Shown here: positions 16,915 to 27,339 of the stretch, one piece after another | How the letters are laid out: each line of letters opens with the position of its first letter | Numbering within the stretch: position 1 is the stretch's first letter | Assembly: GCF_006494365.1 (NCBI RefSeq) | Contig: NZ_VHIP01000005.1 | Coordinates: 296,589 to 360,588, forward strand | Direction: 5' to 3' | From: Aestuariibacter sp. GS-14 | GTDB lineage: Bacteria; Pseudomonadota; Gammaproteobacteria; Enterobacterales; Alteromonadaceae | DNA: 64,000 bases | Position numbers and translations under genes: made by a program | Notes under the pieces: model-generated | Seen by the model: only the letters and a program-made list of their open reading frames with translations | Databases searched by the model: none | Told to the model about the DNA's origin: nothing

Positions 16915-17676
16915 TCATGACATCTCGCCTTTAAGCAGCATGTAGCAATGCTGAGCGTGCTTTTTAATAATAGCGGCAACTTCAGGTATGTCATCTTTTG
17001 AAAACAGTCCGGCTGGGGCTGTTACACCTATTGCGGCAGCTACCGTTGCGCTTGCGTTAAATACGGGGACAGCAAGACACCGCGTCCCGTCATCAAATTC
17101 ACGGTCATCAACGCCGTAGCCTCGCTTTAATGTACATTGAACTTCATGTCTAACTTCGTCCATAGTGGTATGTGTGCGAGCGGTGAATCGGGAAAAGCCC
17201 GTTTCTGCATTTACGATATCGAGCTCATCATTCCAAAGATAAGCCAGAAAAACCTTACCCGTTGCAGACACGTGTGCCGGGGCGGTAGTCCCTGCCCGAG
17301 AGGCCTTATTTGAGGCATGCTGACCGTCAACGACTTCGATCAACAGGGATCGGAAACCGCTTGGTACAGCAATATGTGCCGTAAACCCGGTACTCTTCAC
17401 CAGATTGTTTAGTACAGGTAAACAAATTGGTCTAAGCCGATCAGTAGAGTTGAGCTTTAAACTCAGTGTATACAACCCGGGGCCCGGATAGTATTTCCGG
17501 TTCCGGTAAACCACCATCTCAGCACACTTTAGCGTTTGTAAAATCCGGTATGTACTTGAGCGGGGAATCGTCAGTATTTCCGCGATTTGGTCTCGCGATA
17601 GTGTTTTAGGTGATTCAACAATCAATCGCAATATTTCACAAGCACTGTTCAAACTGGGAATAACGTAATTGCTCAT
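16915..17676 (-). CDS. IclR-family transcriptional regulator
   Basis: A 253-residue regulator. Its N-terminal winged helix-turn-helix spans about 1-70 (SACEILRLIVESPKTLSRDQ, RSSTYRILQTLKCAEMVVY). The IclR effector-binding domain spans about 75-250 (AHVSATGKVFLAYL, GYGVDDREFDDGTRCLAVPV, AAIGVTAPAGLFS). Members such as KdgR control pectin and uronate breakdown by sensing KDG-type intermediates, which fits the locus; the effector here is not shown. It is likely cotranscribed with the downstream esterase. A good copy of the shared 13-bp motif lies 48 nt upstream, consistent with autoregulation if this protein binds it. RBS GGAGG precedes the ATG. Confidence 0.94.
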   Translation of the reverse strand: MSNYVIPSLNSACEILRLIVESPKTLSRDQIAEILTIPRSSTYRILQTLKCAEMVVYRNRKYYPGPGLYTLSLKLNSTDRLRPICLPVLNNLVKSTGFTAHIAVPSGFRSLLIEVVDGQHASNKASRAGTTAPAHVSATGKVFLAYLWNDELDIVNAETGFSRFTARTHTTMDEVRHEVQCTLKRGYGVDDREFDDGTRCLAVPVFNASATVAAAIGVTAPAGLFSKDDIPEVAAIIKKHAQHCYMLLKGEMS

Positions 17677-18186
17677 TATTTACCTCCGCGATAAGCGAAA
17701 ACACGGTCACACAAACCGGTAATACGGTAAGGCCAAATTACCAATTTATTTTTTTGAGTCAAATAATCGATGTAAAAACCATTCGGGAAACCGCTAAATC
17801 CCACCGAAAAGTTCAATAGTGAAACAAGTATTAGTGATGAATGACGTTACGTGTCCCAACAATTTTTAATTCGTCTCAGTATAAATAGCAAATCACAACA
17901 TTAACTCACCAACAAAAAGCAAATGTTTTTCAATAAGATAATATAAAATTATTTTGAAAAAGTGGTACAGGATGTCGTTTTTATTTTGACCAATGCTATC
18001 GGTACTCGCATGCTTAAAAGCCAAAATAAGCACCTCTAGCTACCCCAGACACCGGCCTGACCAATTAAAGATAATATGCCGATATGTGCATCTAGACGCA
18101 GTGAATGAAATTTTTAACTTCATTTAAACTTTTCCGGATTTGTCCTCGACTTAGCAGGTATTCAACCTTGAAAAGGAAACCTGTTC
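17677..18186. other. Divergent intergenic region, IclR / export operon
   Basis: A 510-bp AT-rich region. It contains the operator candidate at 17724-17736 and a weak match, CCGGCCTGACCAA (18052-18064, 10 of 13), 122 nt before the export operon. No ORF or RNA gene is seen in the middle part. The region marks the edge of the pectin locus. Confidence 0.55.
17724..17736. promoter_or_regulatory. Candidate operator upstream of the IclR gene
   Basis: ACGGTAAGGCCAA matches the reference motif at 11 of 13 positions, 48 nt before the IclR start. Confidence 0.58.
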
Positions 18187-19470
18187 ATGAACATCGCCGA
18201 TACCAGCGGTCAGGACACCATCATTCAAAAAAAATCCCGGCCACTTAAGTGGTACGCATTGGCTGGGGCAGCTGCCGTAGGCTTGTTGCTGTTTTACGTG
18301 GTACCGGCAGTGTCAAGCTGGCAGGCATCAGACGCGTCAGTTTCCGCTGCCCGTCTGCGACTCGCCAGTGTGGCTTATGGCGATCTGGTGCGTGACCTGT
18401 CTATTGAAGGACGCGTGGTGGCGGCAGTAAGCCCTCGCCTGTATAGCCCCGCTCAGGGCACCATTACCTTTACCGTTGAAGCCGGTGATGAAGTAGCCAA
18501 AGGTCAGGTACTGGCTACCATCGACAGCCCCGATTTAACCAATCAGTTGGAACAAGAAAACGCTGCGCTTGAAGAGTTACACACCGCCTTGTCGCGCCAA
18601 CGTATCCAGGCCAAGAAAGCCATGCTCGACGACCAGAAAGCCGTGGATCTTGCCAACATTACCCTTACTGCTGCATCGCGGGAAAAGCGTCGGGCCGACA
18701 AAGCTTATGAAACCAAAACCATCAGCAATATCGACTTTGAAAAGGCCCAGGACGACCTGCGCAATGCCGAGCTAGTCCACCAGCACGCTATGAGCGATGC
18801 CGAACTCAACAAAGAAAGCCTGCTGTTTGAAATTAAAAGTAAAGAGCATCAGCTTACCCGCCAGGAACTCAAAGTTGCCGAATTGCAGCGTCAGGTAGAC
18901 TCGCTTGAATTGCGCTCGCCAGTGAATGGGATTGTTGGGAATCTTGCCGTTGAACAGAAAAATCAGGTTGCCAAAAACCAGGCCATTTTAAGCGTGGTAG
19001 ACCTGAGTGAATTTGAACTGGAAGTGGGCATTCCGGAAAGCTACGCCGATGATTTAGCCCTTGGCATGCAGGCTCAGGTGAACGTTAACGGCCAGATGTA
19101 TCCGGCCAAGCTGGTTACCATTTCCCCTGAAATTGAAAACAATCAGGTAACCGGTCGCGTGCGCTTTACCGCCGACGGCAGCGATGCCTCGCCGGTTGGC
19201 CTGCGCCAAAACCAACGACTCACCACCCGTATTCTGATGGAAAACAAACCCAATGTGCTGATGGTACAACGCGGTCAGTTTCTGGATAACGGCGGTGGCC
19301 GGGTTGCCTATGTGGTGCGCGACAACATCGCCTATCGCACCCCTATCGCCACCGGTGCCAGGAGCCTGGCTGCGGTTGAAATTACCTCGGGCCTTAGTGA
19401 GCACGACACCATTATTGTTTCGGGCATTGCGCAGTTCAACAACGCCGAAACCGTTCTGATTACACAATAA
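18187..19470 (+). CDS. HlyD/MacA-like periplasmic adaptor of an ABC exporter
   Basis: A 427-residue membrane-fusion protein with one N-terminal transmembrane helix (about 22-42). It has a split biotinyl-lipoyl domain (SPAQGTITFTVEAGDEVAKGQ and LRSPVNGIVGNL), a long coiled-coil hairpin (about 115-240) and beta-barrel domains towards the C-terminus. It should connect the inner-membrane ABC transporter encoded downstream to an outer-membrane channel; no TolC-like gene is in the window. RBS AAGGAAA precedes the ATG. First gene of a four-gene operon with short gaps. The substrate is unknown; related systems export peptides, antibiotics or lipids. Confidence 0.92.
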   Translation: MNIADTSGQDTIIQKKSRPLKWYALAGAAAVGLLLFYVVPAVSSWQASDASVSAARLRLASVAYGDLVRDLSIEGRVVAAVSPRLYSPAQGTITFTVEAGDEVAKGQVLATIDSPDLTNQLEQENAALEELHTALSRQRIQAKKAMLDDQKAVDLANITLTAASREKRRADKAYETKTISNIDFEKAQDDLRNAELVHQHAMSDAELNKESLLFEIKSKEHQLTRQELKVAELQRQVDSLELRSPVNGIVGNLAVEQKNQVAKNQAILSVVDLSEFELEVGIPESYADDLALGMQAQVNVNGQMYPAKLVTISPEIENNQVTGRVRFTADGSDASPVGLRQNQRLTTRILMENKPNVLMVQRGQFLDNGGGRVAYVVRDNIAYRTPIATGARSLAAVEITSGLSEHDTIIVSGIAQFNNAETVLITQ

Positions 19471-19487
19471 AACGACAGGGAACCAAC

Positions 19488-20189
19488 ATGCTATCAATGA
19501 ACAATATCAACAAGGTTTTTCGCACCGATTTAGTGGAAACCACTGCACTGCGCGACTTTAATCTCACCATTGACGAAGGTGACTTTGTGTCAGTAACCGG
19601 CCCGTCTGGCTCAGGCAAAACCACCTTTTTGAACATTGCGGGTCTACTGGAAACCTACACAAGTGGCCAATACCTGCTGGACGGAACTGACGTAAGTAAC
19701 CTGTCTGATCGTCAGCGCAGCCAGCTTCGCAACGAAAAAATCGGCTTTATCTTTCAAAGTTTCAACCTGATCCCGGACTTGAACCTTTACGACAACGTAG
19801 ATGTGCCTTTGCGCTATCGCGGTTTTAGCAAACAAGAGCGCCACAAGCGCATTACTCAAAGCCTGGAACGTGTAGGCTTGGCCAACCGTATGAAGCATTT
19901 ACCCGCACAACTTTCGGGCGGACAACAACAGCGCGTTGCCATAGCCCGCGCGTTAGCCGGTGAGCCACGTTTTTTATTGGCTGACGAGCCAACCGGGAAC
20001 CTGGACAGCCAGATGGCAAAAAGTGTAATGGCATTGCTGCAGGAAATTAACCAGCAAGGCACCACCATCGTCATGGTTACCCACGATCCGGAACTGGCTA
20101 TGCAAACCGGCAAAAATGTATTTGTTCGCGACGGACAAATAAGCAAACACGAAACCCTGGTGCCCATGGCACTGGCCAGCAACCAATAG
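19488..20189 (+). CDS. ABC transporter ATPase, MacB/LolD type
   Basis: A 233-residue ATPase. It has Walker A (GPSGSGKTT), the signature LSGGQQQRVAIARAL, Walker B (FLLADEPTGNLDS) and the H-loop (MVTHDPELA). The LLADEPTGNLDS form is typical of the MacB/LolD/FtsE group, which works with FtsX-type permeases. It lies 17 nt after the adaptor gene and 18 nt before the first permease. The separate ATPase differs from E. coli MacB, where it is fused to the permease. Confidence 0.96.
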   Translation: MLSMNNINKVFRTDLVETTALRDFNLTIDEGDFVSVTGPSGSGKTTFLNIAGLLETYTSGQYLLDGTDVSNLSDRQRSQLRNEKIGFIFQSFNLIPDLNLYDNVDVPLRYRGFSKQERHKRITQSLERVGLANRMKHLPAQLSGGQQQRVAIARALAGEPRFLLADEPTGNLDSQMAKSVMALLQEINQQGTTIVMVTHDPELAMQTGKNVFVRDGQISKHETLVPMALASNQ

Positions 20190-20207
20190 CCAGCTCAGGA
20201 CACCATT

Positions 20208-21521
20208 ATGTTTTATTACTATTTAAAACTGGCCAGTAAGAGCATTAAGCGCACGCCCTGGCTCAGCGGGTTAATGATGCTGGCCATTGCGCTGGGTATC
20301 GGAGCCTGCATGACCACCATCACGGTAAATTACCTGATGTCGGCAAACCCTATCCCGGAAAAAAGTGACCAGCTTTACTACGTTCAGCTGGATAGCTGGA
20401 GCCCGCACTTTGCTGCCCGGGAGCCCAACGAGCCGCCCGACCAGTTAACCTGGACCGACGCCACCAACCTGATGCAGGCACAACAGGCATATCGTCAGTC
20501 GGCGATGGCCAGTACAGGCGGCGTAGTGCAGCCGGATGATCCGAATGTAAAACCCTTTATGGCCAGCTTACGCCTGAACTTTGCTGACTTTTTCCCCATG
20601 TTCAATGCACCGTTTCTATACGGTAGCGGCTGGCAGTACAGCGATGATGTTGCACGCAAACAAGTAGCCGTGATCAGCAAAGAAACCAACGACCGCGTAT
20701 TCGGTGGTGAGAACTCCGTGGGTAAACCCCTTACTATCGCGGGTGAAATTTTTACCGTGGTAGGCGTGCTTGACGAATGGGTGCTGGTACCGCGCTTCTA
20801 TGATGTTACCACCGGCGCGTTCAGCGAAACCGAAGAAGTGTTTATTCCGTTTTACATGAAGCAGGTAATGCAGCTGTCGAATGGCGGTAATACCAACTGC
20901 TGGAAGTCCCCTGAAGGCGAAGGGTTTGAAGCCTTCCTGATGTCGGAATGTGTTAACTATCAGATGTGGGTTGAGTTACCCACCGATGCTGACCGCGACG
21001 CTTACATGACCTTCCTCAACGCGTATGTAGACGAGCAAAAAGCGTTAGGCCGTTTCCCCCGCCCTCACAACAACCGTTTATCTGACGTGATGACATGGAT
21101 GGAAACCGAAGAAGTGGTGGCCGACGACGCGCAAATCATGATGTACATGGCCTTCCTGTTTTTGTTTGTTTGCATTCTCAATACCGTTGGTTTGTTGCTC
21201 TCCAAGTTCGCCACCCGCAATGCTGACGTGGCCTTACGCCGTGCGATTGGCGCTACCAAAAGCGCGATTTTCGCACAGTACATTACCGAAACTGCGTTGA
21301 TCGGTTTAATCGGTGGCGTATTCGGCTTAGCACTGGCGTCCTTGGGGCTGGAAGCCATTGAATCCTTGTACGGCGACTTCATCAGCGAATTAGTGCACCT
21401 GGATACCACGATGGTGGTGCTGTCGTTTGGTATATCCATTGCGGCCAGTGTGCTTGCCGGATGTTACCCCGCCTGGCGCGTGTGCAGCATACCGCCTGCC
21501 AGCCAGTTGAAGACCCAATAA
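20208..21521 (+). CDS. FtsX/MacB-type ABC permease, first subunit
   Basis: A 437-residue permease with an N-terminal transmembrane helix (about 18-45), a large periplasmic MacB core domain (about 46-300) and three C-terminal helices (about 310-430: MYMAFLFLFVCILNTVGLLL, ITETALIGLIGGVFGLALA and a final helix). RNADVALRRAIGATKSAIF is the family's coupling segment. It pairs with the next gene, so the transporter is probably a heterodimer. Confidence 0.92.
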   Translation: MFYYYLKLASKSIKRTPWLSGLMMLAIALGIGACMTTITVNYLMSANPIPEKSDQLYYVQLDSWSPHFAAREPNEPPDQLTWTDATNLMQAQQAYRQSAMASTGGVVQPDDPNVKPFMASLRLNFADFFPMFNAPFLYGSGWQYSDDVARKQVAVISKETNDRVFGGENSVGKPLTIAGEIFTVVGVLDEWVLVPRFYDVTTGAFSETEEVFIPFYMKQVMQLSNGGNTNCWKSPEGEGFEAFLMSECVNYQMWVELPTDADRDAYMTFLNAYVDEQKALGRFPRPHNNRLSDVMTWMETEEVVADDAQIMMYMAFLFLFVCILNTVGLLLSKFATRNADVALRRAIGATKSAIFAQYITETALIGLIGGVFGLALASLGLEAIESLYGDFISELVHLDTTMVVLSFGISIAASVLAGCYPAWRVCSIPPASQLKTQ

Positions 21522-21528
21522 GGAGCCC

Positions 21529-22758
21529 GTGATGAAAACCAATTTAGAGTTTGGCCCTATTTGCCGCGCGCTACTGCGTAACAAAGTGGGGGCCGTGTTA
21601 ATCGCGCTGCAAATCGCATTAACCATGACCATAGTGGTGAACGCGATATTTATTATTGTGGAGCGTCAGGGATTAATGCAGCGCGAAAGCGGTATTGATG
21701 AAGCCAACAGCTTTTACTTAACCAGCACCGGCTTTGGCAAAGACTTTGAACCCAAACGCATTATTGATCAGGATCTGGATGTGATCCGCAATACACCTGG
21801 GGTAGTGGATGCCATTCAGATTAATGCTATTCCCATCAGCGGCGGGGGCTGGTCGATGAGCCTCACTACCGAGCCAGGGGATGATCAGGACGATGTGAGC
21901 ACCGCCGTCTATTTTGTAGACACCCACGGTATCGACGCCCTTGATTTAGAAGTGGTTGCTGGCGACAACTTTGCGTCTACCGATATACGCTGGCGGGAAC
22001 GCAATCAACCAGACTGGCCGGATAAAGCCATGATCACCAAGGCGCTGGCAGAAAAGTTGTTTCCCGACATTCCATGGCAAAGCGTAGTAGGCAAAACCGT
22101 TTACATTGGTGAGGATGAGCCTGTTATTGTTACCGGCATTGTAGATAAGCTGCAAGCGCCCTGGATAGGCTGGAGCGAATTGGAAAACGCCATGCTGTCG
22201 CCAGAAAAAATGGTAACTGAGTCTACCCGTTACTTTATTCGCACCGAACCGGGCCAACGCGACCGTTTAATGGCAGAGCTGGAAAACACCCTGGCTAATG
22301 CCTACGGGAATCGCCTTATTCGCAATGTAACTACGGTTACCCAAACCCGTGAGCAAAGCTATCGTCAGCACAGTGCCATGATTAAAATCCTGTCTACCGT
22401 AATGGTGCTGCTAACGCTTATTACCGCTATGGGGATTGTGGGTTTAACCAGCTTTAATGTTAACCGCCGCCGCAAGCAAATTGGTACCCGTCGTGCACTG
22501 GGAGCGAGCAAACAGGCCATCGTGCGCTACTTTATGCTGGAAAATGTGATCATCAGTACCACCGGCATTCTGTTGGGTGTAGCAATGACAATTGGTTTAA
22601 ATATGCTGCTGATTGAATGGTTTGCGATGACGGCACTGGATTGGTATTACATTCCGGCGGGCATGGCGGTGCTATTTGTAGTGGGTCAGTTAGCGGTACT
22701 GGGGCCTGCGCTAAAAGCCGCAGCCACACCACCCGCTATTGCCACACGCACGGTGTAA
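21529..22758 (+). CDS. FtsX/MacB-type ABC permease, second subunit
   Basis: A 409-residue permease built like the previous one: N-terminal helix (about 18-42), periplasmic MacB core, then three helices (about 285-405). The coupling segment NRRRKQIGTRRALGASKQAI is well kept. It begins 7 nt after the first permease stop with RBS AAGGAG. Last gene of the export operon, followed by a terminator. Confidence 0.92.
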   Translation: MMKTNLEFGPICRALLRNKVGAVLIALQIALTMTIVVNAIFIIVERQGLMQRESGIDEANSFYLTSTGFGKDFEPKRIIDQDLDVIRNTPGVVDAIQINAIPISGGGWSMSLTTEPGDDQDDVSTAVYFVDTHGIDALDLEVVAGDNFASTDIRWRERNQPDWPDKAMITKALAEKLFPDIPWQSVVGKTVYIGEDEPVIVTGIVDKLQAPWIGWSELENAMLSPEKMVTESTRYFIRTEPGQRDRLMAELENTLANAYGNRLIRNVTTVTQTREQSYRQHSAMIKILSTVMVLLTLITAMGIVGLTSFNVNRRRKQIGTRRALGASKQAIVRYFMLENVIISTTGILLGVAMTIGLNMLLIEWFAMTALDWYYIPAGMAVLFVVGQLAVLGPALKAAATPPAIATRTV

Positions 22759-22782
22759 ATAGCTTTACTCATTTGATAAACG

Positions 22783-22810
22783 CAAACAGCCAAAGCTGGT
22801 TGGCTGTTTG
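22783..22810 (+). terminator. Terminator after the export operon
   Basis: Perfect 11-bp stem CAAACAGCCAA / TTGGCTGTTTG with loop AGCTGG, followed by TTT. It lies between convergent genes and may serve both strands. Confidence 0.8.
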
Positions 22811-22821
22811 TTTAACCTGCT

Positions 22822-23949
<1,128 letters not shown>

Positions 23950-24105
23950 TTACGTTCTCCCCGCATGAGTAGTTACTGCTGAGCAGCTAACAAATAGTGT
24001 TGTTACTCAATATTACGGGGCGAACGCATCAAGCAGTAGTGAATAAAACACCATGAGTTTATGAATGAAATTTATTAATCACGCATGCTTTTATTCAATA
24101 TTTAA

Positions 24106-25749
24106 CTACCTGCCCGTCACTAATTTGAACACCGAAACCGATTTCGCTGGCAAGGTCAGCAGCAAAGCTTCTTTATTGGCCGCTGAAAACTGGACTGGCG
24201 CCATTACAACCTGATTGGAATCATTGAATGTATTGAAGGCATTAACGTTGTCTGCCGTTAGTACATACCCCTTAGCCTGAGTAACCAACAAGATTTCAGG
24301 CAAGGTAATAGCGGTAGATGCATGTGGGTGCAGATTCACCACAGACAACCACAAATTGTCTTCTGTATCTCTTGCCAACACAGTATCAATTCGAGGCAAT
24401 GTAACGCCCTCCATCGAAAACGATTCTGTTTGCGGAGCGAGCGGGATCAGGGTTGCCCCCTGAAAAGGCTTGTACATCTTATAAAGGTAATACGTGGGTG
24501 TTAGCACCATCTCTTTACCACGGGTAAGAATCATCGATTGGATCACATTCACCATTTGGGCAATATTTGCCATCTTCACCCTGTCTGCTTTGCGCATAAA
24601 CGTATTCAAGGTTATTGCCGCAGTGAGCGCATCCCTCAGGCTGTTCTGTTGTTTTAAAAACATGGGATTTTCTGATAGTTCGGGTTTTAGCCAGTTACCC
24701 CACTCATCAACTACCAGGGCAACTTGCTTCTTCGGATCGTATTTGTCCATAATGTCGATATGGCGCTGAAGAATATCGTCCATTTGGTAGGCCATGTGCA
24801 TAAATTTCAGGTACTCGGAAACTGAAAAATCGATGGAAGAATCAGACATCGGGCCACGACTCATGGTGTAATGATGAAGTGACATCGCATCAAACACGTG
24901 TAAGTAACCCGGTGCAGCGGCCCAGGCACGCATGAGTGATTCGGTAAAAGCCACATCGTTATCATTAGGACCAGCAGCTACACGGATCATGGCATCGGGA
25001 TTCTGAGCGCTATGATTAAACAACAAATCTATCCCGGAAAATCGTTGTTGAGGATGATGGTTCAGTGCCAGAACACTGTAAGGTTTCAGCCGGGCGAAAT
25101 ACTCCTCTGCAGACATTGCACCGCCGCACCCCCAGGCTTCGTTTCCCAACCCAAGATATTTCACCCGATAGGGTTCGGGATGACCATTTTTCTCCCTGGC
25201 ATTCACTAATGTTGTTGGTATATCAGCGGTTAAATATTCAAGCCAGTCCGCTGCTTCCGCTACCGAGCCTGAACCAACATTTACAGAGATATATGCCTCG
25301 CTACCAATCTGTTTAGCCAATTCCATAAATTCGTCAGAACCAAACTGATTAGTTTCTATTACATTGCCCCATCCGTTAATTCTTGAAACACGTTCAGAAG
25401 CAGCGCCAATCCCATCGCGCCAATGATACTGGTCGGCAAAACACCCGCCAGGCCAACGCAATACCGGAACATTTAATTCCCGCAGTGCATTCACTACGTC
25501 AGAACGGATACCATTTACATTGGCAATTGATGAGTCACGACCTACCCAAATACCGCCATATATTCCTTCACCAATATGCTCTGAAAACTGACCAAAAATA
25601 TCTCGATTTATAACAGGACCCGTAGTATCCGAGAGAATGTCAAGTTGCGTATTGGCCTGCACAACACACGCCCAGCACAAGCAGGCAAGATTAAATAACA
25701 GAATTGCGATTGATTTTTGATTTGGCAGGCTGCTTTTACCTAACCCCAT
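24106..25749 (-). CDS. Alpha-L-arabinofuranosidase, GH51, with signal peptide
   Basis: The 547-residue enzyme releases terminal arabinose from arabinan or arabinoxylan side chains. A signal peptide covers about 1-32. The catalytic TIM barrel has the acid/base Glu204 in LGLGNEAWGCGG and the nucleophile Glu349 in VVDEWGNW. LRWPGGCFADQYHWRDGIG is the substrate-binding loop. A beta-sandwich follows (about 400-545). Most GH51 enzymes are cytoplasmic, so the export signal is notable and suggests action in the periplasm or outside. RBS AAGGAAT precedes the ATG. It could serve the pectin locus 7 kb away, since arabinan decorates rhamnogalacturonan I. Confidence 0.95.
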   Translation of the reverse strand: MGLGKSSLPNQKSIAILLFNLACLCWACVVQANTQLDILSDTTGPVINRDIFGQFSEHIGEGIYGGIWVGRDSSIANVNGIRSDVVNALRELNVPVLRWPGGCFADQYHWRDGIGAASERVSRINGWGNVIETNQFGSDEFMELAKQIGSEAYISVNVGSGSVAEAADWLEYLTADIPTTLVNAREKNGHPEPYRVKYLGLGNEAWGCGGAMSAEEYFARLKPYSVLALNHHPQQRFSGIDLLFNHSAQNPDAMIRVAAGPNDNDVAFTESLMRAWAAAPGYLHVFDAMSLHHYTMSRGPMSDSSIDFSVSEYLKFMHMAYQMDDILQRHIDIMDKYDPKKQVALVVDEWGNWLKPELSENPMFLKQQNSLRDALTAAITLNTFMRKADRVKMANIAQMVNVIQSMILTRGKEMVLTPTYYLYKMYKPFQGATLIPLAPQTESFSMEGVTLPRIDTVLARDTEDNLWLSVVNLHPHASTAITLPEILLVTQAKGYVLTADNVNAFNTFNDSNQVVMAPVQFSAANKEALLLTLPAKSVSVFKLVTGR

Positions 25750-25965
25750 ACCCTATTCCTTCTCTACTAACGCGCTCTCGGCAAGGTATTCACCCTGTGA
25801 TTTGAGTGTGATTAATGTTCAAGCAGACGTTAATAAAGCGTTTCAATAAAGTAAAATAGGGAATTTTCGACAAAGCATAGCCACAGGCTATAACTTGTTG
25901 TGATCAAATAAGCATAAAGTCAGTGATGAACATCTATGTGAGCTGAGGAAAGCGAATCAGCAACA

Positions 25966-27339
25966 CTAATCCACGTAGAACGGAATATTCGCATTAGCCA
26001 CTTTGCCACTGCTACCCAGAACGTAGGCGAACAAGCGATAGCCACCGGGCTTTTGCGGTGCATTGAGCGTCATATTTCCGGTGTGATTATCCCTTACTAC
26101 CAGCCCTGGAACAGGCTGTGGACGGGATTCCGGATCGCCGCCAGCTTTAATATCGGTGCTCTCCGGTAACACTTCCCAACGAATAGTGTAACCGTCGGCC
26201 TGATACTCGCCCACCGCCAGATTCACGTGAAGCGGCTCACCGGGTTTTACATGAATATTGTTCAGGGCCACCTTACCATTCAACGTAAACGATTTGATAT
26301 AAGGCGCTCTCACCGAAGGCCACGTACCCTGCCAGTTATAATGCAGCGCATCGACCACTTCATTGGGGTAACCCGCTTCGGTAAATACACCGTACCAGGT
26401 TGGCGTGGTTTCCTGCTTCTGCCCCCACAGGAATGCATAAGAACCTAATGCTCTTCCCGGTGCGGCTAACACACCAGCCGCATAACGCTCCCGATAAGAC
26501 TGGGCTTTTTGAGTACTGGTTTGTTCAATAGGTACATCCCAATCGGTTTTTGGTACCTGCCAATGGCCCGTTGGCCCCCATTCTGTTACCACGTACGGGC
26601 CACTATATCCCATATCCAGTAACGCTTTGGGCAAGGTTTCCAAACCGCCGTAAATGTTGATACTCAGATAATCAATATCGGGCACACGCTCCAGAATAAG
26701 ATCGAGCTTGGTTTTATCCATGCCGGCGGTAACCGTGGTAATTAAATGATTTGGGTCCAGTGCTTTGATCATGGCTGCGATGTCTTGAACCGCAAACCAC
26801 ACCTTGGTGTTGGAATAGAATAAATCGACTTCGTTGCCAATACCCCACGCCAATAATGCAGGGTGATCCTTAAAGGCCAGAATTTGCGTTTTCACCCAGG
26901 CTTTTTGCTTTGCCACCGCGTCTTCGTCGTTGTAGTCGAACCCGTGACGCTCATGACCAATACGCAAACCCAGCATCACAGTTAAACCGTGTTTATGCGC
27001 TTCATCTAAGACTGCTTTGGCGTTGTCTGTACCCCAGGTGCGAATGGAGTTACCGCCGCTTTGCGCAAGCAATGCCAGATTACTTCTGCCGCCAGCCCCT
27101 TTGATAAAATAAGGCTTACCGTCGCGATGAATTACATAGCCATTGCTGGTTGCAATCAGCTCTGATTTAACTGGAGATAATGACACCGGGCTAGTGGTAT
27201 TTGCCCGGGCCGAAGATAATGCAATGCATTGCATTAAAAGAATGAGTAGCAGCGTCCTTATTGTAGCGATGATTGCTCTCCCCCACTGTCCTTGTATTAG
27301 CTGCAAAACCTGTGAGCGTCGTTTTACACACTGTACCAC
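25966..27339 (-). CDS. Clan GH-A glycosidase of unknown specificity, secreted
   Basis: A protein of up to 457 residues with a hydrophobic export segment (about 22-46). A GH2/GH5-like TIM barrel follows: FIKGAGGRSNLALLAQSGGN, acid/base Glu170 in WGIGNEVDLF and candidate nucleophile Glu253 in VVTEWGPTGHW, on strands 4 and 7 as in clan GH-A. A C-terminal beta domain (about 345-457) may bind carbohydrate or the cell surface. No family-specific substrate motif was recognised. The start is uncertain: GTG 27339 has no visible ribosome-binding site. It is on the same strand as the GH51 gene, 216 nt upstream of it, and divergent from the envelope-glycosylation cluster. Confidence 0.78.
   Translation of the reverse strand: MVQCVKRRSQVLQLIQGQWGRAIIATIRTLLLILLMQCIALSSARANTTSPVSLSPVKSELIATSNGYVIHRDGKPYFIKGAGGRSNLALLAQSGGNSIRTWGTDNAKAVLDEAHKHGLTVMLGLRIGHERHGFDYNDEDAVAKQKAWVKTQILAFKDHPALLAWGIGNEVDLFYSNTKVWFAVQDIAAMIKALDPNHLITTVTAGMDKTKLDLILERVPDIDYLSINIYGGLETLPKALLDMGYSGPYVVTEWGPTGHWQVPKTDWDVPIEQTSTQKAQSYRERYAAGVLAAPGRALGSYAFLWGQKQETTPTWYGVFTEAGYPNEVVDALHYNWQGTWPSVRAPYIKSFTLNGKVALNNIHVKPGEPLHVNLAVGEYQADGYTIRWEVLPESTDIKAGGDPESRPQPVPGLVVRDNHTGNMTLNAPQKPGGYRLFAYVLGSSGKVANANIPFYVD

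Noticed and set aside
18052-18064. Operator copy for the export operon
   Set aside because: CCGGCCTGACCAA matches at 10 of 13, but one half-site is poor, it lies 122 nt from the gene, and the operon has no link to pectin use.
19054-19497. 147-codon frame antisense to the adaptor gene
   Set aside because: It lies wholly opposite a well-conserved HlyD-type gene, has no start signal and no recognisable domain.
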